Below are positions 1 to 9,188 of a stretch of DNA of 64,000 nucleotides, in pieces (within the stretch, counting starts at the first letter, position 1; each line of letters starts with the position of its first letter). Origin of the DNA: Gammaproteobacteria bacterium (GTDB lineage: Bacteria > Pseudomonadota > Gammaproteobacteria > Steroidobacterales > Foliamicaceae); NCBI GenBank assembly GCA_011523505.1, contig WTGP01000019.1:351980-415979 (forward strand), in the 5' to 3' direction. The notes under the pieces are model-generated. The model worked only from the letters and a program-made list of their open reading frames with translations. It was not told the DNA's origin and made no database searches. The translations under genes and the position numbers were made by a program.

Positions 1-28
1 GGCCTCCGTTCTGCTGGAGGGTCAGGCC

Positions 29-1831
29 TTGCCGGAGTTCCCGGGCGCACACGCACTGATGGTGATGCTGCTCACCGTGTTCGCGCTGTACCTGTTTACC
101 CGCGACCGGATTCCCCTGGAAACCGCCGGCATGGGCGTGTTGCTTGTGCTGCTGCTGGCATTCCACTTCTGGCCGCTGGAGCAGGACGGCGAACTTATCC
201 GGCCAACGGACTTCCTTCTCAACCTGGGCCATGAAGCGCTCGTTACGATTACGGCGCTGCTGGTGGCCGGCAAGGGTCTCGAGACCACCGGCGCGCTACG
301 CCCGGTGGCCCTGTTCTTCACCCGGCTCTGGACCCGACAACCGCTGCTCGCCGCGCTGCTGACGCTGGTCGGCTCGGCCGCTTTCAGCGCGTTCGTCAAT
401 AACACGCCGGTGGTGGTGATGCTGCTTCCGGTACTTACGGCCGCGGCGCTGCACGCCAAGCAGGCGCCGTCGTCGATTCTGCTGCCGATGGGGTTCGCGA
501 CCCTGATCGGCGGCATGTCCACGGTGATCGGCACGTCCACCAATCTGCTGGTAGTGAAGCTGGCCGAGCAGGACCTGGGGCTTCCCACTTTCGGAATGTT
601 CTCGTTCAGCCTGCCGGTGCTGTTGGTGGGAAGCGTTGCCATGTTGTTCCTGTGGCTCGTTGCGCCCCGCCTGGTGCCGGAGCGCACGCTGCCACTGGCC
701 AAGGCAAACCTTCTCTTTACCTCCACGCTGATCATCGAGCCGGGCGGCTTCGCGGACGGCAAGACGGTCGCGGAGATTCGGGCCCGCACCAATAACGAAA
801 TGCTGATTACCCGGATCGTGCGCGGAAACAACGTGTTCCTGCACGGGCTTGACACGCTGCAGATCAGGGCCGGGGACCGCCTGTTCGTGCGCGACACGAT
901 GGAGCGCCTGAGCGAATACGAAGAGACGCTCGGCGCCTCGCTGCCGCATGGCGCAGACCGGTTCCGCGACGAACCCCAGCAGATCGCGGAACTCGTGGTG
1001 ACGCGGGGCTCGCCGCTGGACAAGCGCAGCGTGCGCGCGGCCCACCTCGACGAGATCTACGGGCTGGTGCCGCTGGCCATCCATCGCTCCGGCGCGCGCG
1101 AGGCGCCCACGCACGACCTGCTGAACGCGCGGCTCAGCACGGGAGACGTGTTGCTGGTGCAAGCATCGCGCGCCGAAATCCGCCGCCTCGCCACGGAATC
1201 CGCAATGCTGGTGCTGGGCCGGGTCGTGGAGCTGCCCCGCGCCGGCAGGGCCAAGGCCGCGGTGGGGATCATGGCGGCCATCATCGTCCCGGCAGCGCTG
1301 GGCTGGGTACCGATCGTGCTCACTGCCGTCACCGGAGCCGGTCTGATGATCGCGGCCAAGTGCCTGAGCTGGAGAAACGTGCGCGACGCCTTCAACGTGC
1401 CTCTCACCATCATCATCGTGGCCAGCCTGAGCCTCGGCCAGGCCCTGATCAAGACCGGCGCGGCCGACTGGCTGGCGCAGGTGTTCGTGGTGCTTTCGGG
1501 CGACCTGCCGATTCCGCTGATACTCAGCGGCCTGATGCTTCTGATGGCGATACTGACCAACATCGTGTCCAACAACGCCGCGGCCATCATCGGTACGCCG
1601 ATCGCATACTCGTTCGCCACCGGCCTCGGCGCACCGGTAGAGCCCTTCATCCTGGCGGTGATATTCGGCGCCAACATGAGCTTCCTAACGCCGATCGGTT
1701 ACCAGACCAATCTGCTGATCATGAGCGCGGGAGGCTACCGGCGCCTGGACTTTCTGCGCATCGGCGCGCCGCTCACCCTGATCATGTGGCTGGGCTTTTC
1801 CCTGCTGCTGCCCATGATGTACCCGCTCTAG
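29..1831 (+). CDS. SLC13/DASS-family anion permease with TrkA-C domains
   Basis: Predicted inner-membrane transporter of the divalent anion:Na+ symporter (SLC13) type, 600 residues; the family moves sulfate, di- or tricarboxylates, and the substrate here is not decidable. Hydrophobic segments fill residues 8-220 and 400-600. Two soluble TrkA-C-like regulatory domains lie between them (about 235-300 and 315-395). The conserved repeated Asn-Asn-Thr/Ser-Asn-Asn signatures appear as VNNTPVV and VSNNAAAI. The start is a TTG; it is favoured because GGAGG sits 8 bases upstream and the resulting N-terminus (MPEFPGAHAL) looks like family members. The frame is open to the window edge, so an upstream start cannot be fully excluded. 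It precedes trpD by 20 bp. Confidence 0.85.
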   Translation: MPEFPGAHALMVMLLTVFALYLFTRDRIPLETAGMGVLLVLLLAFHFWPLEQDGELIRPTDFLLNLGHEALVTITALLVAGKGLETTGALRPVALFFTRLWTRQPLLAALLTLVGSAAFSAFVNNTPVVVMLLPVLTAAALHAKQAPSSILLPMGFATLIGGMSTVIGTSTNLLVVKLAEQDLGLPTFGMFSFSLPVLLVGSVAMLFLWLVAPRLVPERTLPLAKANLLFTSTLIIEPGGFADGKTVAEIRARTNNEMLITRIVRGNNVFLHGLDTLQIRAGDRLFVRDTMERLSEYEETLGASLPHGADRFRDEPQQIAELVVTRGSPLDKRSVRAAHLDEIYGLVPLAIHRSGAREAPTHDLLNARLSTGDVLLVQASRAEIRRLATESAMLVLGRVVELPRAGRAKAAVGIMAAIIVPAALGWVPIVLTAVTGAGLMIAAKCLSWRNVRDAFNVPLTIIIVASLSLGQALIKTGAADWLAQVFVVLSGDLPIPLILSGLMLLMAILTNIVSNNAAAIIGTPIAYSFATGLGAPVEPFILAVIFGANMSFLTPIGYQTNLLIMSAGGYRRLDFLRIGAPLTLIMWLGFSLLLPMMYPL

Positions 1832-1851
1832 GCGTCCCCTCGAAGTATGCA

Positions 1852-2886
1852 GTGAACGCCGAAACCCACACGCTCCGTTCCATGCTGGAACGGCTGCTGG
1901 CCGGCCGGGACCTCTCCGAGGGCCAGGCCGAGGCCGCGATGCGCGAACTGGCCGGAGGCGAAGCCGAGCCGGCGCTGGCCGGCGCGCTGCTCGCGGCGTT
2001 GCGCCTGAAAGGGGAGAACGCCGCGGAGTTGCGCGGGTTCGCGAGGGCGATGCGCGAGCTGGCGATCCGCCCGGAACTGCCGGCGGGCGGTCCCGTTGCC
2101 GATGTGGTGGGCACCGGCGGCGACGGGTCCGGTAGCATCAACCTGTCAACGGGGGCCGGGCTGCTGGCGGCCTCCTGCGGCGTGCGCATCGCCAAGCACG
2201 GCAACCGGGCGGTGTCGAGCAAGACCGGCAGCGCCGACGTGCTGAAGGCGCTTGGCGTGGACTGGCCGAATACCGCCGAGGAAGTCACGCAATCGCTTGC
2301 GTCACACGGCTTCGCCTTCATGTTCGCGCCCTATTTCCATCCGGCGATGAAGTCGATCGCGCCCATCCGGGCGGCGCTGGGCGTGCGCACGGTATTCAAC
2401 CTGCTGGGTCCCCTGGCCAATCCGGCGCAACCTCCCTTCATGGTGGTCGGCGCGTTCAGCCGCGAAGCGGCGGCCCTGATGGCCGATACGCTGAGCGGCC
2501 TGGAAATCGAGCGCTGCTTCGTGGTCCACGGCGAACCCGGATGGGACGAGCCCACGCCCGCTGGCAAATTCCTGCAGATCGACGTGCGTCCCGGCGCGGT
2601 GCGCAAGCTCACCGTGGATCCCGCCGACTTCGGCATTGCGCGCTGCAAGCCATCCGACCTGGCGGGCGGAAAGCGCGAGTACAACGCCGCCACGCTGGAA
2701 GGCGCCCTGCGCGGCGAGGGAGCGGAAGCGCTGAACGACGCGCTGGTGCTGCAGGCGGGCCTGGTGCTGGAACTCGTTGGCGCGGCCACCAGCTTGAACG
2801 AAGGCCTGGGCGCGGCGCGGGACGCTCTGCAGTCGGGCGCGGCGGGAAGACTGCTTGAGGACATGCGAGGCGCAGCGGCGCCATGA
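1852..2886 (+). CDS. trpD: Anthranilate phosphoribosyltransferase
   Basis: Second step of tryptophan synthesis: transfers phosphoribosyl from PRPP to anthranilate. The PRPP/Mg-binding loop GTGGDGSGSINLSTG is at about residues 87-101, followed by AKHGNRAVSSKTGSADVL, both hallmarks of TrpD; about 344 residues is the usual length. I chose the GTG at 1852; an in-frame ATG at 1882 (MLERLLAGRDLS) is the alternative, and neither has a strong ribosome site. The frame stays open far upstream inside the transporter gene, but that part is out-of-frame shadow. The stop overlaps the trpC start as ATGA, indicating translational coupling. Confidence 0.95.
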   Translation: MNAETHTLRSMLERLLAGRDLSEGQAEAAMRELAGGEAEPALAGALLAALRLKGENAAELRGFARAMRELAIRPELPAGGPVADVVGTGGDGSGSINLSTGAGLLAASCGVRIAKHGNRAVSSKTGSADVLKALGVDWPNTAEEVTQSLASHGFAFMFAPYFHPAMKSIAPIRAALGVRTVFNLLGPLANPAQPPFMVVGAFSREAAALMADTLSGLEIERCFVVHGEPGWDEPTPAGKFLQIDVRPGAVRKLTVDPADFGIARCKPSDLAGGKREYNAATLEGALRGEGAEALNDALVLQAGLVLELVGAATSLNEGLGAARDALQSGAAGRLLEDMRGAAAP

Positions 2887-3710
2887 GCGGCGGATTTCTC
2901 GAGCGCATGGCGGAATCCAGCCGCCGGCGCTCCGCAACGGCGAAGGAACGCATGACCGAGGACGAGCTGCGCCACCGCGTCGAACGGCTGCCGCCTCCGC
3001 CGGCCATTGGCTTCTCGCCCGATGGTTTTGACCTGATCGCCGAGATCAAGCCGCGCTCGCCCAGCGAGGGCCGGCTGGCCGGCGCCGATTTCTCGCCGGT
3101 CGCGCTGGCCGGGCAATATGCCGCGGCAGGCGCGGCGGCACTGTCGGTGCTGACCGAACCCAGCCGTTTCGGCGGATCGCTCGAGTTGCTGGCGGACATT
3201 GCCAAGGCTGCCGGGGGCACGCCCGTCATGCGCAAGGATTTTCTGGTCGATCCCTACCAGGTGCTTGAGGCGCGTCTGCATGGCGCGTCCGGCGTGCTGC
3301 TGATTGTCGGCATGACCGATGACGCGAACACCGAAGCGATGCTCGGGACCGCCCTGGCCTGCGGCATGTTTTCGCTGCTTGAGGCATTCGGGAAAGCGGA
3401 GCTTGAACGCGCGCGGGAAATGGCCGGTCGCGTTGACGCGCCACGGGACAAGGTGTTGCTGGGACTGAATTGCCGCGATCTGCGAACCCTGAAGGTGGAC
3501 CGTGGGCGGTTCGGACGCGTCGAACCCCAAGATGCAGGCGGCTACCGAATGATTGCCGAGAGCGGAATCGAGGATGCGGGGCAGGCGGGTGAACTTGCCG
3601 CCCGCGGCTGGGACGGCTTGCTGATCGGCACGGCCCTGATGCGCGCGGAGGATCCGCGAGCGCTGGCCGCCGGCATGCTGGCCGAGGGCCGCCGGAGAAG
3701 GCAGCCGTGA
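2883..3710 (+). CDS. trpC: Indole-3-glycerol phosphate synthase
   Basis: Ring closure of CdRP to indole-3-glycerol phosphate, cytoplasmic TIM barrel, 275 residues. Visible family motifs: LIAEIKPRSPSEG near residue 55, RKDFLVDPYQ near 118, LNCRDLRTLKVD near 200 and ESGIEDAG near 225, which cover the catalytic Glu/Lys/Asn residues of the family. It overlaps trpD by 4 bases and trpF by 4 bases (GTGA), so trpD-C-F-B are almost certainly one message. It is a separate gene from trpF, not the enterobacterial TrpCF fusion. Confidence 0.95.
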   Translation: MSGGFLERMAESSRRRSATAKERMTEDELRHRVERLPPPPAIGFSPDGFDLIAEIKPRSPSEGRLAGADFSPVALAGQYAAAGAAALSVLTEPSRFGGSLELLADIAKAAGGTPVMRKDFLVDPYQVLEARLHGASGVLLIVGMTDDANTEAMLGTALACGMFSLLEAFGKAELERAREMAGRVDAPRDKVLLGLNCRDLRTLKVDRGRFGRVEPQDAGGYRMIAESGIEDAGQAGELAARGWDGLLIGTALMRAEDPRALAAGMLAEGRRRRQP

Positions 3711-4312
3711 GCCTGTTCGTGAAAATCTGCGGGGTGACCCGTCCCGATGCGGTGGAGGCGGCGGTAGAGGCGGGCGCCGATGCGATCGGCTTCAACTTCC
3801 ACCCACCCTCGCCCCGGTTCCTGTCTCCGCAGCGGGCGACGGCGCTGGCCGGACCCGTTCCCGGGCACGTGCGGCGCGTTGCGGTTATGCTGCGCCCGCA
3901 ACAAGCGGAGTGGGAAGAGGTGTTGGAAGGTTTCAGACCGGACTGCCTGCAGGCGGATGCCGACTGCCTGGCGGAATTGCGCCTGCCCGACGATGTCGGA
4001 AGGCTGCCCGTGTACAGGGACCATGAGCAATTCGATACCGACAATTTTTCCATTGAAATACCGTGCCTCTTCGAGAGCGCCGTCAGCGGGAAGGGTCGTC
4101 CGCCGAGTTGGGAGCGGGCGGCACTCCTGGCCCGCCGCGCCCAGGTGATGCTGGCCGGCGGCCTTGATCCCGAGAATGTCGGCAAGGCCGTTCGCCGCGT
4201 GCGCCCATGGGGCGTGGACGTGAGCTCCGGCGTGGAGTCAAGCGCGGGCGTGAAGGACCCCCGGCGGGTCCGCGACTTCATACGCGCTGCCCGGCAGGCG
4301 GACCTGACCTGA
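3707..4312 (+). CDS. trpF: Phosphoribosylanthranilate isomerase
   Basis: Isomerises PRA to CdRP in tryptophan synthesis; 201 residues. The N-terminal VKICGVTR contains the general-base cysteine of the family and the C-terminal VDVSSGVESSAGVKD contains the acid aspartate. The start is a GTG inside the trpC stop (GTGA); the stop shares one base with the trpB start (TGATG). Everything about context and length is ordinary for a monofunctional TrpF. Confidence 0.94.
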   Translation: MSLFVKICGVTRPDAVEAAVEAGADAIGFNFHPPSPRFLSPQRATALAGPVPGHVRRVAVMLRPQQAEWEEVLEGFRPDCLQADADCLAELRLPDDVGRLPVYRDHEQFDTDNFSIEIPCLFESAVSGKGRPPSWERAALLARRAQVMLAGGLDPENVGKAVRRVRPWGVDVSSGVESSAGVKDPRRVRDFIRAARQADLT

Positions 4313-5541
4313 TGAAGATCGCAGCTTCCGAAGGGCGCTCGCAGCTCGACGCCCTGCTCCGCGGCGACCTGCCGGACGGCAACGGCCGTTTCGGTCCCTT
4401 CGGGGGCCGCTTCGCGCCGGAAACGCTGATGCCCGCGCTGTCCCGGCTGGAAGAGGCGGCGCGCGAATTCTTCGCCGATGCCGGCGCATGCGAAGCGCTG
4501 GACGGCGAGCGGCGCCAATGGATCGGCCGTCCGACGCCGCTGACCCGGGCCCGCGGCCTGGAAAAATCCTGGGGCGCGCAGGTCTGGCTCAAGCGCGAGG
4601 ACCTGGCCCACACAGGCGCGCACAAGATCAACAACGCGCTGGGCCAGGCGCACCTGGCGCTCAAGCTCGGCGCCCGCCGCGTGGTGGCGGAAACCGGCGC
4701 GGGACAGCACGGCGTGGCGGCCGCGGCCGCCTGCGCGCGCGTGGGGCTGCCCTGCAGCGTTTACATGGGCGTGCTCGATATGGAGCGGCAAGCGCCCAAT
4801 GTCCAGCGCATGCACCAGCTGGGCGCGGAGGTCGTGGCCGTGGACAAGGGTGACCGGACCCTGCGGGCGGCGACGGACGAGGCCTTTCGCACCTGGGTGG
4901 CCGATCCCGAGGGCGTCTACTACCTGCTGGGTTCGGCCGTGGGTCCGCACCCCTATCCCTGGCTGGTGCGCGAATTGCAGAGAATCATCGGCGACGAGGC
5001 CCGCTCGCAGTTCGCGGAACAGGCCGGAGGCCTGCCGGACGCGGTATTCGCCTGCGTCGGCGGCGGCTCCAACGCCATCGGCCTGTTCCACGCTTTTCTC
5101 GGCGACGAAGAGGTTCGCATCTTCGGCGTGGAAGCGGGCGGAACGGGGCTGACGCCGGGAGAAAACGCCGCCTCGCTGTCGGCCGGACGGCCCGGCGTCC
5201 TGCACGGCAGCTATTCCATGCTGCTCTACGACGACGACGGCCAGGTACTGGAAACCTCGTCGATCTCCGCCGGCCTGGACTATCCGGGCGTCGGCCCGGA
5301 GCATGCCTTGTTACAGGCGCTCGGCCGGGTCCGTTACGTGACGGCGGACGACTCCGAGGCGCTGGAGAGCCTGGCCGAGTGCTGCAGGCTGGAAGGCATC
5401 TTGCCGGCGCTGGAGCCGGCCCACGCCTTCTTCGCCGCGCGCCGCTGGGCGGCGGAAAATCCCGGCAAGCGCATACTGATCGGTCTTTCCGGGCGCGGCG
5501 ACAAGGACATGCCCACCCTCACTGCTCAGGCATCCTGGTAG
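4312..5541 (+). CDS. trpB: Tryptophan synthase beta chain
   Basis: PLP-dependent condensation of indole and serine. 409 residues. The PLP lysine is Lys105 in the HTGAHKINNALGQA motif and the phosphate-binding glycine loop GGGSNAIG begins at about residue 250. The ATG at 4312 overlaps the trpF stop and gives a normal length N-terminus (MKIAASEGRSQ); longer in-frame extensions run into trpF. Its partner trpA is not adjacent: a lipoprotein gene on the opposite strand lies between them. Confidence 0.95.
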   Translation: MKIAASEGRSQLDALLRGDLPDGNGRFGPFGGRFAPETLMPALSRLEEAAREFFADAGACEALDGERRQWIGRPTPLTRARGLEKSWGAQVWLKREDLAHTGAHKINNALGQAHLALKLGARRVVAETGAGQHGVAAAAACARVGLPCSVYMGVLDMERQAPNVQRMHQLGAEVVAVDKGDRTLRAATDEAFRTWVADPEGVYYLLGSAVGPHPYPWLVRELQRIIGDEARSQFAEQAGGLPDAVFACVGGGSNAIGLFHAFLGDEEVRIFGVEAGGTGLTPGENAASLSAGRPGVLHGSYSMLLYDDDGQVLETSSISAGLDYPGVGPEHALLQALGRVRYVTADDSEALESLAECCRLEGILPALEPAHAFFAARRWAAENPGKRILIGLSGRGDKDMPTLTAQASW

Positions 5542-5596
5542 CGCCGATACGTCGAGCTGGCGCCTGCAAGCTGCGCCGCCCGCACGATCCCTTCCA

Positions 5597-6031
5597 TTAC
5601 CGAACCACGGCAACCGGCGGCACGCTATTCACGCAACAATGCGTCGAACCCCCAAAGTGTCTGGAGTTGAGGACGCGATAGCCCCGGCCCCTCATGCACT
5701 CGCGCAGGACCTGTTGTTTCTCGCCCACGGCTCCTATGCCTCTCATCGTCCCGCCATAGACCGCGCCGACACCTGCCGACTGCCCAATACCCGTCGTATT
5801 GGCTCCGGAGACGGCCGCCCCTACCGCGCCAACAGCAGCACCGGCAACAGCGCCGGTGCCGACATGTTTCCCAAGCGGTACTTCGTTCGCATAGTCCTGA
5901 CAATCCGCCAGGTCCGCTTCGTATTGCTCCCTGTCCCCTCCCTTGAGATCCACAATCGCACCACTGGGATCCGAAAATCCGGTGCAACCGACAAGAAGAA
6001 AGGTGCCTGCAATGCCCGCTAAGCGTCTCAT
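5597..6031 (-). CDS. Small glycine-zipper lipoprotein
   Basis: 144-residue predicted lipoprotein. The N-terminus MRRLAGIAGTFLLVGC gives a type II signal with lipobox LVGC (lipidation at Cys16). Residues about 48-95 form a glycine-zipper segment rich in small residues (GTGAVAGAAVGAVGAAVSG), as in the YMGG/OmpA-associated outer-membrane lipoproteins. The ATG at 6031 is preceded by AGGGGA at good spacing. It faces trpB tail-to-tail and is divergent from trpA. Exact role unknown; it may be an envelope stress or assembly lipoprotein. A longer upstream in-frame reading has no signal-peptide character. Confidence 0.75.
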   Translation of the reverse strand: MRRLAGIAGTFLLVGCTGFSDPSGAIVDLKGGDREQYEADLADCQDYANEVPLGKHVGTGAVAGAAVGAVGAAVSGANTTGIGQSAGVGAVYGGTMRGIGAVGEKQQVLRECMRGRGYRVLNSRHFGGSTHCCVNSVPPVAVVR

Positions 6032-6127
6032 TTGTTTCCCCTGTTGTCTGCAAGGCCGACACCTAAATGGATGCCGCCCATGGGCACAGGGTTGCAATGC
6101 CTGCCGCGCCACGCCGCATGTCATGGT

Positions 6128-6157
6128 TTGTCAGACGCGGTTGCCTTGACCTACAGT
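6128..6157 (+). promoter_or_regulatory. Candidate sigma-70 promoter for trpA
   Basis: TTGTCA at 6128-6133, an 18-base spacer, and TACAGT at 6152-6157, about 20 bases before the trpA ATG. The -35 matches 5 of 6 and the -10 matches 4 of 6 consensus bases. A dedicated promoter is expected because trpA is cut off from trpDCFB by an opposite-strand gene. Confidence 0.4.
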
Positions 6158-6177
6158 ACGGCTTTGTGAGTAGTACG

Positions 6178-6936
6178 ATGCCCGGCGCCGAACGAATCCG
6201 ACGCGCCATCCTTGAAGCCCGGCGGCCTGCCCTGCTCCCCTTTTTCTCAGCGGGACATCCGAGCGCGGGAGTGTTTCATTCGATTCTTGAGCAACTGGCG
6301 GACGCTGGCGATGTCGTGGAGATAGGCGTTCCGTTCTCCGATCCCATGGCGGACGGCGTAACGATCCAGCGCGCCAGCGAAGCGGCCCTGGCAAACGGCG
6401 TTTCGCTCGAGTGGATCCTGCGGGAACTGAAGGCGCATGGCGATCCGGGCGCGCCGCTGGTGCTGATGAGCTACTACAACCCGCTTCTTGCCTACGGTCT
6501 GGAGAACCTCGCCGAACGCTGCGGCGAGTGCCATGTGGGCGGCCTGATCGTGCCCGACCTGCCCTGGGAGGAGTGCGACAGCGTCCGTGAACTGTTTGAG
6601 GTGCACGGCGTCGGGCTGGTTCAGATGGTCACTCCGGCCACTCCCGCCAAGCGGATGCGGACCCTGTGCCGGGGAAGCGGCGGGTTCGTATATGCCGTGA
6701 CGGTGACCGGCGTGACCGGCGGCGAGCGCCGGGTATCGGATGAAATGACGGCCTACTTGCAGAGGGTCGGCGAGTGTTCAACGCTTCCCGTGTGCGCTGG
6801 CTTCGGCGTGCGCAGCGCCGAGCAGGTGCGCACGTTGGCGGGCGTGGCGGACGGCGTTATCGTGGGCTCGGCGGTCGTGGACTGCCTCGAGCGCGGCGAG
6901 GACCCCGGCGACTTCCTCCGTTCCCTGCGCACCTGA
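6178..6936 (+). CDS. trpA: Tryptophan synthase alpha chain
   Basis: Cleaves indole-3-glycerol phosphate to indole, channelled to TrpB. 252 residues from the ATG at 6178 (MPGAERIRRAI); an in-frame GTG at 6166 would add four residues. Catalytic Glu48 and Asp59 sit in EIGVPFSDPMADG, matching Glu49/Asp60 of well-studied enzymes; the usual ADGP is ADGV here. YYNPLLAYG, GFVYAVTVTGVTGG and CAGFGVRS are the other family motifs. It converges on ubiB with only 24 bp between stops. Confidence 0.94.
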   Translation: MPGAERIRRAILEARRPALLPFFSAGHPSAGVFHSILEQLADAGDVVEIGVPFSDPMADGVTIQRASEAALANGVSLEWILRELKAHGDPGAPLVLMSYYNPLLAYGLENLAERCGECHVGGLIVPDLPWEECDSVRELFEVHGVGLVQMVTPATPAKRMRTLCRGSGGFVYAVTVTGVTGGERRVSDEMTAYLQRVGECSTLPVCAGFGVRSAEQVRTLAGVADGVIVGSAVVDCLERGEDPGDFLRSLRT

Positions 6937-6960
6937 ATCGCGCACCCGCCGCAGCAGGGC

Positions 6961-8553
6961 TTAGGAGCGCGGGCGGGCGCTGAGCACCAGGGCGAGGCCG
7001 GCCGCGCCGGCCAGCCAGGACAGGAACGGCGGCTGGGCCTGGAGACCCAGCAGAACGGCCCCCACGAGCAGCAGCGTGCAGCCGGTCAGTTGCCGCCACA
7101 GCCTTCGCCTCCCTTCCGGCCGGCGTTCGCGGCGCCGGCTAGGCGCCCCTTCCGCCCTGTCCAGCAGGCGATGCAGCGCGCGGGGCAGGCGCTGAACGGC
7201 AAAACGCAACTCCGGCAGATCGCGCCGAAGCTCCTTAATCACGCGGCCGGGTTCGGCCCGGCGCGCCATCCACTTCTTCAGCAGCGGATATCCGGTTTCC
7301 CACAGGTCCAGTTCCGGATAGAGCTCCCGGCCCAGGCCCTCGATGTTGAGCAGCGTCTTGTGCAGCAGCAGCATCTGCGGCTGCAGGTGCATGTCGAACT
7401 CCTGGGCGGTGGCGAAGATCCGGCCCAGAACCCTTCCGAAACTGCACTCGCTCAGCGGCCTGGCGAAGATCGGCTCCCCTATGACACGGAAGGCCGCCTC
7501 CAGGTCCTCGGCCCGGGCATCCGGCGCGACCCATCCCCAGTACAGGTGCAACCGGGCCAGGCGCGCGTAGTCCTGCTCGAAGAAGGCCAGCAGCGTCTGG
7601 CCCAGGTAGTGATGGTCGCGCTCGTCGAGTATTCCCACAATGCCGAAATCCACGGCGGCGTAGCGGGGGTTCTTCGGATCGCTGATGTCCACGAACACGT
7701 TTCCGGGATGCATGTCGGCATGGAAGAAGCTGTCCCGGAACACCTGGGTGAAAAAGATCTGCACGCCGCGGGCCGCCAGTTCCGGGATGTCCGCGCCAGC
7801 GTCCCTGAGCGCCTGCACGTCGCGTATGGGGACGCCGTGTATGCGCTCCAGGACGAGCACGTCCGGGCGGCAGTAGTCCCAGTACACGGCCGGCACGTGG
7901 ATGATGTCGGAGTCGGCAAAGCTGCGCTTCAGGCGCGCGGCGTTGGCGCCCTCGCGGGTCAGGTCCAGTTCGTAGCCGAGCGTGCGCTCGTATTCCTCTA
8001 CGACTTCGACCAGTCGCAGGCGGTAGGTGGACGGCCACCATGCGCTGGCCAGCCGCGCCACGCCGTAGAGCAGCTCCACGTCGCGCCCGATCCGCGCCCG
8101 GATGCCCGGGCGCAGCAGCTTGACCACGACTTCTTCGCCGTCCGGCAGGCGCGCGGCATGAACCTGCGCGATCGAGGCCGCCGCCAGGGCCTCCGGCTCG
8201 AATTCGGCGAATACTTCTTCCACCGGACGTCCGTAGAAGCCGCTCAGCAGCTCGCGCGCCGTTTCCGCCGGGAAGGGCGGCACGTCATCCTGCAGCCGCG
8301 TCAGCTCCCCGGCTATGTCGGGAGGGAGCAGGTCGGGCCGGGTGGAAATGTTCTGCCCGAACTTGACGAAGATCGGGCCGAGGTCCTGCAGCGCCTCGCG
8401 CAAGCGCCGGCCGCGCGACTCTCCCTTCAGCCTGCGCCGCGCCAGCAGCAGCCATGCGGGCACGCGCAACGGCCGCGCGACGCCGGCATCCCGCAACAGA
8501 CCGTAGCGCGCCAGCAGGCGCACGATCCCAATGATTCGGAACAACAAGCGCAT
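6961..8553 (-). CDS. ubiB: UbiB, ABC1/AarF-type atypical kinase for ubiquinone synthesis
   Basis: 530-residue member of the UbiB protein-kinase-like family needed for ubiquinone biosynthesis (its older name 2-polyprenylphenol 6-hydroxylase is historical; family members behave as ATPases). The diagnostic KxGQ motif is Lys64-Gly66-Gln67 (FVKFGQ), followed by the alanine-rich ASIAQVH loop, HADMHPGN catalytic loop and DFG metal motif. A hydrophobic C-terminus (about 490-528) should anchor it in the inner membrane. It is the last gene of the dapF-to-ubiB run and lies 29 bp after ubiJ. Confidence 0.93.
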   Translation of the reverse strand: MRLLFRIIGIVRLLARYGLLRDAGVARPLRVPAWLLLARRRLKGESRGRRLREALQDLGPIFVKFGQNISTRPDLLPPDIAGELTRLQDDVPPFPAETARELLSGFYGRPVEEVFAEFEPEALAAASIAQVHAARLPDGEEVVVKLLRPGIRARIGRDVELLYGVARLASAWWPSTYRLRLVEVVEEYERTLGYELDLTREGANAARLKRSFADSDIIHVPAVYWDYCRPDVLVLERIHGVPIRDVQALRDAGADIPELAARGVQIFFTQVFRDSFFHADMHPGNVFVDISDPKNPRYAAVDFGIVGILDERDHHYLGQTLLAFFEQDYARLARLHLYWGWVAPDARAEDLEAAFRVIGEPIFARPLSECSFGRVLGRIFATAQEFDMHLQPQMLLLHKTLLNIEGLGRELYPELDLWETGYPLLKKWMARRAEPGRVIKELRRDLPELRFAVQRLPRALHRLLDRAEGAPSRRRERRPEGRRRLWRQLTGCTLLLVGAVLLGLQAQPPFLSWLAGAAGLALVLSARPRS

Positions 8554-8582
8554 GCCTGAACCGGATTCCGCGATCCCGCCGG

Positions 8583-9182
8583 CTATCGGGTGCGGCCCTT
8601 GCCCAGGGCCTCGATCCGCGCGCCGACGCGCGCGACGCTGTCGCGCAGCCTTTCCACCTCGCCGGAGAAGGCGTCGAACTCCACCCGCGTCGGCGACAAG
8701 CGCGCCTCTTCCTGGACGAAATCGCGCAGATTGCGCCGCAATGAGCCGGCCGCTTCCCCGGCCCAGCCGGCGGCGGCCCTGGCGGCGTCTCCCGCCTCAT
8801 GGGCAAGGGCGTCGCCCGTGAAGCGGGCCAGTTCCTCTTCCGGGTTGGGCCGGCAGTGTTTGAGGAGCCGGGCGAAGCCTTCGGCCACGGCGGGGTCGCC
8901 CCGCAAGTCGAGTCCCGGCCCCGTGTGATCGCCGCCGAGCAGTTCCAGCAAGCGGCGCCAGCCGCCGGACAGCGTCACTCCGGAGGGCCTTTCGTCCGGT
9001 TCGGTGAAGCGCAGGCGGCCGTCTTCCATGCTGATGCGCAGCATCGGCTGCGACGCCGAAACGCCCATGTCCATGCACAGTCCCTCCAGTTCGGCCGCCG
9101 CGCGGCGCGCAGTCAGCGAAGCGTGAAGATTGCGGTTCAGCACGCCTTCCAGCGAGGTGACCAGTTTCGCGAACAAGCGCAC
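8583..9182 (-). CDS. ubiJ: UbiJ-like ubiquinone biosynthesis accessory factor (SCP2 domain)
   Basis: 199 residues. The first ~100 residues look like a lipid-binding SCP2 fold (LHASLTARRAAAELEGLCMDM ... LRFTEPDERPSGVTLSGG) and the C-terminal ~45 residues are charged and helical, as in UbiJ. UbiJ organises the soluble ubiquinone-synthesis complex. Assignment rests partly on position: ubiE-ubiJ-ubiB is the conserved gammaproteobacterial order and it lies 6 bp after ubiE. Confidence 0.8.
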   Translation of the reverse strand: MRLFAKLVTSLEGVLNRNLHASLTARRAAAELEGLCMDMGVSASQPMLRISMEDGRLRFTEPDERPSGVTLSGGWRRLLELLGGDHTGPGLDLRGDPAVAEGFARLLKHCRPNPEEELARFTGDALAHEAGDAARAAAGWAGEAAGSLRRNLRDFVQEEARLSPTRVEFDAFSGEVERLRDSVARVGARIEALGKGRTR

Positions 9183-9188
9183 GGCCCC

